Source: Bipolaris cookei
Lineage: Eukaryota > Ascomycota > Dothideomycetes > Pleosporales > Pleosporaceae
Length of the DNA stretch: 64,000 bases
Assembly: GCA_002286855.1 (NCBI GenBank)
Contig: NRSV01000003.1
Coordinates: forward strand, 421,159 to 485,158
Reading direction: 5' to 3'
The notes beneath the pieces are model-generated. The model had not been told where the DNA came from and did not search any database. It saw only the letters and a list, made by a program, of their open reading frames with translations. A program made the translations under genes and the position numbers. Below are positions 55,960-64,000 of this stretch, piece by piece. Positions within the stretch are counted from its first letter, which is position 1. The number at the start of each line of letters is the position of its first letter.

Positions 55960-56895
55960 TGTTTGTTGGGTATCGTTCAAGGGTGGTAAAACAATATCGC
56001 ACGAAATTGGAGTGCAAGTGCTATTTAATATAGCTGATGCTCTAGTTGCTTTCAACGGAGCGAAAAGTTAAGTACTACTGGCCGCGTGACCCACAAGTGG
56101 GTCTAGCTTCTTAGTCCGACGAAATACTCGGATAAAAACTACACACCAAAACAGCGCAATGTCAATAAGATGGAAGTGAGTAATAGCATTATAGTATTAT
56201 AGAATAATTTAATCTTTTCTTATAGCATATTATTCTATATGTTAAACTCTAGAACTTTAATACATAAATTTTTTTGGCTGCGTCGTAGTGAATGCGGCTG
56301 ATTACAAACGGTAGCTTTATTTTGATGGGGAACTATTTTTATCCGGGTATTCCGTCGAACCAAGAGCGAGTGCATGCAAGCTTCAGATTAGTCCGAAGCC
56401 CACGCCAGACATGCGACTACCTCACGTTATGGATGTTGAGCTAATGCACGCTCGAGGTATCATTTCATTGTCAATTAGAATTTACTGTCCGTATAAGTAA
56501 TAAGGTTACAGTGATCGGATGGCTCGGAAGCTCTACCCCGCACACAGCAGAGGGCAACCCCTACAATAGGACCGAAGCAGAGAGCATAAGAAGAGAACCT
56601 TGTACGCACGTAGATAGGCAAGAATTTTGAATACACACACACCTGTCTTTTGGCAACCCTCATGCATTCGTGCAAACCCTCTTTAGCCCCGCGCGCACAT
56701 GCTCCGTACCTTGCTGTTTGCACCCGGTCCACGCTTATGCTAGCTAGCTAAAGAGCCCATTCAACATCTACATCTATTTATGTCATTTCTAGGTTTCTTA
56801 GGCAACATCACAACTGTGGAGCTTTTGAGCCGGCTAGCGTGCATTGGCACGGCTGGGTGTCTTCCATTTCCAAAATATTGACATCGAAATAAGCT
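55960..56895. other. Intergenic, no gene recognised
   Basis: Promoter side of the EamA transporter gene, then AT-rich unique sequence up to the SINE. No coding frame is supported. Confidence 0.4.
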
Positions 56896-56910
56896 TACGT
56901 ACCCGCCCTT

Positions 56911-57384
56911 GGGGATGGCACAGTGGTAAAGCGCCTGGAGCAACTCTGTTTGCAGAGGTCGGAGGTTCGAATTCTCTTCCCCTCACGGCCATTTTATGGC
57001 TACCAACCATCCAAACAGCTCATACCAAAGAGCTACCCATTGAACGAGAGAGATGCTCGTTAAAAACTGGAGGGGAAGACTTATTGAAAGTGAACGAGAG
57101 AATTACTCATTAAAACTAAATAGCTGAACTTTTTCTTTTCCCCTAAAAAGAGCCCACTGGAGGATTGCCTTGCTATCTAACATCTCTTTCTGTTATCAAA
57201 CTGCTCTTTAGCGACAGGCGTCTAGCAAGCAATAGTTATTGCTTAACTAGACGGAGACCGAAGCATAATAGCTGCACTATACAGTCAAAACTCTCCTATT
57301 GTAAATAAAACCCCATAGAATGGCCTTTGGCCAAAATCTCACATAGTCCCTGACTGCATATAGACTTTAATGCAATAATAATAA
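56911..57384 (+). mobile_element. tRNA-derived SINE, full length
   Basis: A 474-bp insert lies between a 15-bp target duplication with one mismatch: TACGTACCCGCCCTT at 56896-56910 and TACGTAACCGCCCTT at 57385-57399. It starts exactly with a tRNA-like head: A box TGGCACAGTGG (56916-56926), B box GGTTCGAATTC (56964-56974), weak acceptor pairing GGGGA/TCCCC. The body contains two related copies of a GAACGAGAGA...TTAAAACT block. The 3' part matches the retroposon at 7263-7476 and ends in (AAT)n. These are the marks of a Pol III-transcribed SINE. Confidence 0.88.
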
Positions 57385-57442
57385 TACGTAACCGCCCTTA
57401 GCCAAGTCACTATCGACCGAAGCTTTATTGCACCGCACTGAC

Positions 57443-58459
57443 TTAGGACAAGTACGACACATCAACCCAGTCCTTGTAGTTGCCTCCCAATATCTCGCCA
57501 ATGCAGAGAGCAGCATTGAGAGTCTTCCCAATTGATCTTTTACCCGAGGCTCCTGCACCAGTGTTTTGGTATTCGCCAAAAAGCACATGATCAGTTCTCG
57601 GGTCGCCGATGTTCCAGGTCGCCCAGCCCTGGGGATTGACGACATTGCCGAGGTTTGTGTGCTGGAACACAACACGAGCGTAATTTCCCCATGGGCGACC
57701 AAGGTAGTAGATGCCGGCTGATACGGTAGCTCCGATAGCATGACCAACCTTGGACTTGTTAATGACATAGTACGATGGATTTGTTTCGTTTTTGCGACCG
57801 TTGGCAGTAATCCAGCCGATTTGAGCGCTGAGAACACCGATATCACAGCCATCAAACCATGCCCTAGCTTGTTGGCCAAAGATGAAGTCGGTGGCACCTT
57901 CGATGTAGGATCTCGCATAAATTTGATTGCCGAGCTGGGCCAACACGGTATCTTGGTAGCTTTTGAAAACGCAGCCGTAGTAGCCTTGCCTGTCAGCCCA
58001 TGCGCTCACAGCAAGCGCTTGGGATCCCTGGCCACGGGTGTTGACAAAATTGATATTGTAGACTTTTAAGTTGGTGGTGTGCGCACGAAGCGTGGCAGTC
58101 TCGTCGTTGGAAGGAGTATCGTCTTGGCTTTTGCGCTGGGTGATTGTTACAGTATTTCCGGTGTAGGACCTAGTATCTTTGGTCTCTCCATAGATTGTCA
58201 AAGGCGAATTGAGCTGCTGGATGTAGACCTGTTCCTGGTAGGTGCCTTTGGTGATGAATATGTACTGAGCGTTCGAGGTAGACTTGTTGAGGGCGTCGAC
58301 TGCAGACTGTACAGTTTTGTATTTACTGTTTCCACCTACGGTCAGACTACCGGCAGGGGCTGATGTTCGGTCAAAACTCCCATGACGAAGCTCATTTTCA
58401 GCAGGCGCTGCAGCGGTGGTAGCGACAAGCGAAAGGAAGAATGCTAAAGTCGCATGCAT
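57443..58459 (-). CDS. Secreted pectin methylesterase, CE8
   Basis: A single-exon frame of 338 residues starting with a signal peptide (MHATLAFFLSLVATTAAA). CE8 landmarks are in order: GTYQEQVYI, the oxyanion Gln in SYQDTVLA near residue 168, catalytic Asp in GATDFIFGQ near 190, and the substrate-binding LGRPWG near 253. The second catalytic-type Asp expected about 22 residues after GATDFIFG is read as FDGCDIGVL. It removes methyl esters from pectin in the plant wall and so prepares it for polygalacturonase and pectate lyase. The SINE inserted just 44 bp beyond its stop codon. Confidence 0.93.
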   Translation of the reverse strand: MHATLAFFLSLVATTAAAPAENELRHGSFDRTSAPAGSLTVGGNSKYKTVQSAVDALNKSTSNAQYIFITKGTYQEQVYIQQLNSPLTIYGETKDTRSYTGNTVTITQRKSQDDTPSNDETATLRAHTTNLKVYNINFVNTRGQGSQALAVSAWADRQGYYGCVFKSYQDTVLAQLGNQIYARSYIEGATDFIFGQQARAWFDGCDIGVLSAQIGWITANGRKNETNPSYYVINKSKVGHAIGATVSAGIYYLGRPWGNYARVVFQHTNLGNVVNPQGWATWNIGDPRTDHVLFGEYQNTGAGASGKRSIGKTLNAALCIGEILGGNYKDWVDVSYLS

Positions 58460-58695
58460 TTTAAATTGGGAGAAAGGAGAGGTGAGGGTGCCCGGTAACT
58501 AAAGGCATACGGACGCGCATATGTATGATTTCCCCCTTGAGGTCTTTCAGAGCCCATTGGTCTATTGGTACAACCTGCTGGTTCATTTCAGTAGGTGTTT
58601 TTCGGTGCTTTTACAAGAGGGGTCCGGCCTGTGTTCCTGGTTGTTCCCCGCGTATGTCCAAGGCTGCGCGGATCGTGCGCCTTACCACCCTGGTA

Positions 58696-61106
58696 CCGTA
58701 CACGGACACCGGGCGCCTACCTATCAACACGATCGCGATCTTAAACTTAAAGCTGTACAACGCCACATAATAGCTTAATGTTGCACGCGTAGGAGCAGTA
58801 ATAAGAATAGATATTGTTGTTTATGGCACGCGTAGGTGCGGTGAATTGATGTGTGTATTGTTATGTGTATTGCTCTCTACGACTGTCTTTTGTACACGAC
58901 CATTGCAGGGGCTTGTTACATGTAGAATACCAACATACATCGGCTATAATTCATGCCGATATATCCTGGCATAGTCTGCAACACTTAATATATATATAAA
59001 CGTAGTTTTTCAGTAAATAGATGCTTGCGATCAATTTGTACTTGTAAGCAGTTGAGTGTGTGAAGTATTGTGTATTCTGATGTGTATGATGATAGGAGCA
59101 AGTTTAAATACAGCGTTATTAGTCAGTGAGTAACCACATGACTATACATGGTACTTCTAGGCTTACAGTACTATCTAAATTTCTGCAGGACCTTAATGCT
59201 GCGGCCTCGCTTCGTGATCTTTGGTGGGATAGATGATGAAGCAGATGCAGCTCCGTCGCGAGCTCTATCCATCACTGATAATTTTTGACGCTTATTCTTA
59301 GAGGTGGACGCTCGTGAAGCTGTACGCTTGCGCTTTTGAGCTTGGTGTTGAGCTTTTTCAGTGTTGCGAGCTTCTTTTTTACGCGCGCGTTCAGCTGCTT
59401 TCTTAGCTCGCTCAAGCTCACGCATCTCATTGAGTCTCAATGGTTCAGGGCGCCTCTCGTTGCGCTCAACTTGGCGCTGCAATTGAGCCTCCTCGCGGTC
59501 CTTCTTGGCCCGTGCTTTCTGGAGTTTCTCTTCCATCTCCTCGCGCTCACGAACTGCTTCTCGAGCTCGAGCTTCGCGGAACTTACGAGGTTACCAGAAG
59601 ACCGCTCTACCATGACACTCCTTGCATTGTTGAAGATCTAGAGCTTTGCCCTTGCCCTTATGCTTCTATTTATGTAAAAGAGCTGCTCTTAATCCCTCAT
59701 TCTCATGACGTAATAGCTCATTTTAATCCTGGAGATGATGGAGTGGAGCGCTGAGCTTTCTGGCTCCATTCTCAGCTCCATCTTCAGCAGCTTCTCGTAC
59801 CAGCTGCCGGAGGGGATTCCAATCACTTGGGGAGAGCTGAGATTGCTCGCGGTGGCTCTTGTCAGGTGTTGAGCTGAACTTTTTGAGTATAACATTAGGA
59901 TCTGCTGGCCATATACCGGTGGAGCTGAAGGCCTTAGAGATGTTAGTTTCTGTAAACGATGGGCTCCAGGCTCACTATAATAGCGGGAAAAAGTCTCCTT
60001 TCTTGATTGAGATGAGCCCTTGGCCGTGGTGGAGATGGTTGGTGAGCTCATTTAAGTAGCTAGTGGAGAGTGGTTTGAACATCACCACATCAAGCGGTTG
60101 CAGCGTGTGAGTTGAATGAGGTGGGAACACCATAAGGAGTATCCTATGGTGATTGCAATACTCAATAAACTCAGGGGTAAGGTGAGATCCATGGCCATCA
60201 AGCATGAGCAATCGCCATCTCCCTGGTTTGTTCTTCGTGCAGCGATCAAAAACTTACTCAAGCCATGCCAGCCCAGCGTCATTGTTGCTCCAATCTGATG
60301 GAATTGATGTTATAAACACCTCATACTCACCAGCAATAATTCCTTCCACCCAGTTTGACCTAATAGCTGCTCGCGCTGACGCGTAGATGAGGCCTGGCGG
60401 AAATGTGCTCCCATCAGCGCAGATGTAAGCCAGGAACGTCAAAAACCCACGGGATCCATCTTGAAATAATGCTCTAACCTCTTTCTTATCCCATTGACGT
60501 TTACTGAAGATCCTGTTGCTCGTACCAACGATCCCAATAAGGAAGCCCTTCTCATCTATATTGTATATATCACCAGCCTCAAGGCAATACTCCTTAATCT
60601 TTTGATGCAGAAGATCGAAACAAGCCTCATAGTTCATTAGAGAATCAGCTTGGTGGCGCGTACGATCCATGGCGCTGGTCCTCTTTGAGATGAGCTCATT
60701 ATTCCGGTTGATGAAGCGCGAAACCCAGTGTTCAGAGAGCTCCTCTTTCGCTAGAGCTGACGCGAAATTCCTGATCATCTCTCTTGTAAGTGATAAGCCT
60801 CTTTTATTCAGCTTTTCAATATATTGTATAAGCACCGACTCCTGTTGTGGGCTGAGCTTGCGTCCATTTGATGGCTGGGTGCCCACTGGGGCTTGTTTGC
60901 CTCTGTGCCTTTGGCTCAACGTTGTGCGATCAATATTGTGTTTCTTACCCACTTCTTTATATGAGAAGTATTCTACTGTTCCGCGTAATTCGATATCTTC
61001 AATCGCAGCTTGAATCGGATCAATAATGGTGGAGTTATGACGCGTCAAAGTTGTAGTGCTACTACTGTTTTAGTGTTGGGGTGGCTCGCCCGGTGTCCGT
61101 GCACGG
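58696..61106 (-). mobile_element. pogo-like DNA transposon, full length but decayed
   Basis: Flanked by TA (58694-58695 and 61107-61108). The 20-bp terminal inverted repeats, 58696-58715 and 61087-61106, differ at one position (CCGTRCACGGACACC). The element is 2411 bp and encodes a CENP-B/pogo-type transposase on the minus strand. It is unrelated in its ends to the pogo-like element at 5.1 kb. Confidence 0.88.
59171..61048 (-). pseudogene. pogo/CENP-B-type transposase with point-mutation stops
   Basis: The whole product can be read in one frame from about 61048 to 59171, broken only by stops, with no frameshift. No ATG lies at the expected start. Parts seen: psq HTH (SYKEVGKKHNIDRTTLSQR), CENP-B HTH (GLSLTREMIRNFASAL, HWVSRFINRN), first catalytic Asp in YNIDEKGFLIG, second in LMLDGHGSHLTPEF, and PPHSTHTLQPLDVVMF with the last. 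The C-terminus is a long basic Arg/Lys/Glu helix. Stops at 60254, 59972-59977 and further downstream fall where the family has Gln, Trp or Arg, consistent with C-to-T / G-to-A mutation. Confidence 0.9.
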
Positions 61107-61108
61107 TA

Positions 61109-61822
61109 CTGTTTTTTCCACAATAGAAAATCTTCAACAACCTGGGCGGGTTACCGAAGATATTGCGGATCACCCCACACATGCTTTATTGATATCAAGG
61201 CCGGTTCATATTTTGAGCTGCGTACCAAACAGCGCTTAGCTGTATGTGTGGCTGATGCATGACCGCAAAGAGTGACGTGGCAGTGAAAATAGACTTGCTG
61301 GATGTTCTCACGTGACTGGGTTTTGCGTTAAGATAGTTGACGGCTTCCAGCAAGCCGCCTCGACGAGGACGATTATGCGACGCTGTGGCTAGCCATCTAC
61401 ACTTGAGCGCTATATTCTTGTACAAAGCGTTACACATAAGTACGTGTTGCTTTGTGAACCCGAATCTTGAGTAAGACTCAAAGTGGTACAGAGAACTCCG
61501 TTTCAATTTAATTATCTGTAGTCAGGCACGCCCCGATACAGTAGTCAGGCTGTGTGCTGAGCAGCTCAATCTACTAAATCTGGTCAGGTCTCTCTTCATA
61601 CTTGGTGGTGAAATTTACGTAAAACTTAGTACATTGGTAGTGAGTTCATACAGAAAGACACGCTAGACCCAAGCAGGCCATACTAGCTCCCTATCGGCTT
61701 TCGGCCATGCCAGCGCCGAAACTTCTCATCGAAGCATGACATAGTAGCAAAACACCCGCGTCGACTTTGAACACGTCGTGTTGTAATTGGCCTTTTTCGG
61801 CCATCTCTATTCTTACCTAGCC
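61109..61822. other. Intergenic, no gene recognised
   Basis: Spacer between the pogo-like element and the next gene; it should contain that gene's promoter. Confidence 0.4.
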
Positions 61823-62848
61823 ATGTCACAATCAAAAAGGAACGGGCCGGAAACTGATACAATCGACCTCACGCTTTCCTCACCAGAACCAGAGCCTGAG
61901 CCTCAACTACCCACAAGAGAACAAATACGCGCGCCTCCGCAGCAATCTCATCTATCCTTTGGATCGACCTACAATACATCACACGCTAAGCAGAAGACTG
62001 ATCATATTCCACGTATTAAATCGGACCCGGGCCAGCCATCACACATCCAGACCGCATCTGCCCAACCATCACGTGTCATAATGGATTTTGGTCAATCAGC
62101 TACTTCTAGCCGGAAGCTTGTAGCTCCACTGCAAGCACGGCCGATCAATCCCAGTCACATCCAGTCGATAATTTCAACAGCCAGCCCATATGCACTGCAA
62201 AAAGTATTGGTAGAGCTTTGTCAAATCTCACCTGCATTCTCTGGTGCGCTTGTACGGGGTCTAGCACCTTACTCAACCTCTGCACAAAACATGATCAACC
62301 AGCACCAAAGGTTTTCCCGACGATTAGATGTGACTACGCAGGAAGAAATCGATCGAAATGCTGCTTATGAAGCTATGAATATCACATCCGGTTCTGGTCG
62401 TTACAGCTCTCAAGGGAGCCAGAGAAGTTATTCCAGACAACATCCGTACGGGTCCCATTCACTACCGCGAATAAAACACGAGCCATACAGGCCTTCAACC
62501 CCTAGTTCTGATAGTGAGCTACGTCGTCCTGGCCCTTCTTCGCAAGAAGCAGCGCGTCCAGCTGCAATACCGACGCCGTTGCATCACCTGACTGGAGGCT
62601 CTCCCTCTCCCAATATCACCTCAAATTCAGCTACTGTAACTCAACGAGCAGATGAAGTCCAGGAGGCGACTATAAATGTAACCAAGGCTTGCATAAAGTG
62701 CCATGAGTTGTTCTTAGGCGATGCTGAGCCCTGTATATACCATCCAGGGAGGAAAGTTAAGCAAGAAAACGGAGCAATAGTTTGGAGCTGTTGTCAGGAA
62801 AACATGCTATCTGTCGGTTGTGACTTTGGAGGAACTCATACCACCTAA
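61823..62848 (+). CDS. Protein with SUMO-interaction-like motif and CHORD-like zinc motif
   Basis: A single-exon frame of 341 residues starting at ATG 61823. Near the N-terminus TDTIDLTLSSPEPEPEP is a hydrophobic core followed by acids and serines, as in SUMO-interacting motifs. The middle is Ser/Pro/Gln-rich with one helical block (SIISTASPYALQKVLVELC). The C-terminus has a Cys/His cluster, CIKCHELF, CIYHPGRK, WSCCQEN, GCDFGGTHT, that resembles the CHORD zinc-binding pattern. The TAA stop is followed in frame by over 40 open codons (YHKPENIPTERKSFSG onward), so the end may be premature. No function is assigned. Confidence 0.75.
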   Translation: MSQSKRNGPETDTIDLTLSSPEPEPEPQLPTREQIRAPPQQSHLSFGSTYNTSHAKQKTDHIPRIKSDPGQPSHIQTASAQPSRVIMDFGQSATSSRKLVAPLQARPINPSHIQSIISTASPYALQKVLVELCQISPAFSGALVRGLAPYSTSAQNMINQHQRFSRRLDVTTQEEIDRNAAYEAMNITSGSGRYSSQGSQRSYSRQHPYGSHSLPRIKHEPYRPSTPSSDSELRRPGPSSQEAARPAAIPTPLHHLTGGSPSPNITSNSATVTQRADEVQEATINVTKACIKCHELFLGDAEPCIYHPGRKVKQENGAIVWSCCQENMLSVGCDFGGTHTT

Positions 62849-63919
62849 TATCACAAGCCTGAAAATATACCCACCGAGCGGAAAAGCTTTAGCGGGTCTT
62901 TAGCCTTCGGTCATCGCGAGATGCTACTTGAGCTGCTGGATAGGACCTCTACTGGAGGCAGACGCGGTTTTGGTTGAGAGCTTAAACCCGCACAACTTGC
63001 ACCAGGAGAGCAATCTATAGCAATTTATCCACGATAGCTAAAGGTCTCCTCAATATGAGCATCTGAGACGCCACTTCTATCCTCAAGCCACATCACTGCT
63101 ATTCAGCATGCGGAGAATTCTCAGCATCAGGCCCAAATATGTTACCATCAACTTGTAATTGAAACTGGTGTTGTATCTGATGGGTCCCGAATTGAAGAAT
63201 ATCCAGACGCTTATGTTGAACTCTTGAGCAGTGCCTCTGTTGCTGCATTGCCAGGGTCTCAGATATTCGTCTTGTTGTCCTTTTGAACTGAATAGTACCA
63301 ATTGAGAACGAGCAAGATTTGATACTGTTTCAGTATATTCACTGAGAGAAGCGGGGTGGTTGCTGGAAGCGATTAGTGTGAAAGTCACCCCAGGTGCGTT
63401 TATGTGCTTGTGGGTCTTGTTACTAACCTTGTCAATGCTGGTAAGATTGTCGGAGATGCTAAGACGGACTCTAATATACACAGTTCGGGAAGGGCCCGGC
63501 AGTACAATCAGACTATACCACATTTGTCTGAAACGCCGAGTTCACGGATGCATCTAGAGATATATCAGATGTTTTCTTACTATCCTGCACCTTCTGAACT
63601 TTCTACCCATGTTGTGCCTGAGATTGTCTCTGCGACATGAACTGTACCTTGATTTGATTGGCGGAATGCGCAGTCAATTCTCCGTGTCGATTAGTAACGT
63701 AAATCTGGAGTAAATTAAAGGATCAACAGACCACCACGGCTGACCTCCCCTAAACCAGCCAGAGAACTGCGCCTCCCCAGAAACATGATTAACAAGGGAA
63801 ATCAAGGATCGACAATTACATGCTCCACATAATCCAGCAGTTGATTTCAATCCATTCATTGTCAAAAGCCCTTCCCTGACCGATAATCCAAGGCTCTCCG
63901 TACCCTTGCATCTACAACC
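62849..63919. other. Intergenic, possible decayed coding fragments
   Basis: A plus-strand open stretch around 63110-63275 (IETGVVSDGSRIEEYPDAY onward) and another at 63404-63640 look coding-like but have no family match I can recognise and no clean splice links. Their status is open. The right end must hold the promoter of the pectate lyase gene. Confidence 0.35.
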
Positions 63920-64000
63920 ATGCACTTTCTTGCAATCTTTCCTCTATTAGCCACTTCGGCTTCAGCTCTTGCTTTTCCCGGTGCTGAAGGGTTTGGCCGC
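63920..64000 (+). CDS. Probable pectate lyase, 5' end only
   Basis: The first 27 codons run to the window edge. They encode a signal peptide (MHFLAIFPLLATSASA) followed by LAFPGAEGFGR, the usual mature start of secreted bacterial-type and fungal pectate lyases (PL1-like and related). Short as it is, FPGAEGFG is a strong family mark. It would split de-esterified pectin by beta-elimination. Confidence 0.7.
   Translation, partial: MHFLAIFPLLATSASALAFPGAEGFGR

Noticed and set aside
56911..56985. A functional tRNA gene
   Set aside because: The acceptor stem pairs over only about five bases and the anticodon arm is irregular; the exact target duplication and (AAT)n tail show it is the head of a SINE.

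Overview
This window looks like nuclear DNA of a filamentous ascomycete, most likely a plant-associated Dothideomycete of the Pleosporales type. The evidence is the set of short introns (mostly 49-66 nt) with GTAAGT-like donors and CTAAC-like branch points, a HET-domain NLR gene, secreted pectin- and cellulose-degrading enzymes, and transposons whose broken genes carry C-to-T type changes as expected from repeat-induced point mutation (RIP). The species cannot be fixed from the sequence alone.

Layout. 0.2-4.4 kb: an NZF zinc-finger protein (-) and a membrane protein with a PAN/Apple-like ectodomain (+). 4.9-7.5 kb: a tRNA-Glu gene with an intron and an extra T-arm insertion, an internally deleted pogo-like transposon, and a truncated retroposon. 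7.7-10.2 kb: a secreted GH3 beta-glucosidase. 12.5-17.4 kb: a full-size PDR-type ABC transporter in five exons. 17.6-19.1 kb: the first of three Tc1-like elements. 20.8-26.3 kb: a compact housekeeping block (TIP41, Aurora kinase, ATP23 protease, glutamate 5-kinase) with two divergent promoters. 27.3-29.7 kb: Tc1-like copy 2 with a hAT element nested in it. 30.5-31.8 kb: an endopolygalacturonase. 34.9-36.8 kb: a C2H2 zinc-finger protein. 38.0-45.1 kb: an island bounded by long inverted repeats whose only intact gene is a HET/NB-ARC/TPR NLR; one arm is broken by Tc1-like copy 3 (itself holding a solo LTR), the other by a LINE fragment. 47.5-53.2 kb: a phosphate:sodium symporter and a large unidentified protein with a mitochondrial-type N-terminus. 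54.6-64 kb: an EamA-type transporter, a tRNA-derived SINE, a pectin methylesterase, a second pogo-like pseudo-transposon, a protein with a SUMO-interaction-like motif and a CHORD-like zinc motif, and the first 27 codons of a probable pectate lyase.

How the parts fit. Polygalacturonase, pectin methylesterase and pectate lyase act on the same plant cell-wall polymer, and the beta-glucosidase finishes cellulose or glycoside breakdown, so the accessory genes point to life on plants. The most interesting structure is the NLR island. Comparing the two arms of the inverted repeat shows the empty site of each later insertion, so the arms predate both. The NLR reading frame is intact, with six nearly identical 42-residue TPR units, while the repeats around it are diverged and broken. 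No transposase is visible in the island, so whether it moves, or is two repeats that happen to flank the gene, remains open.
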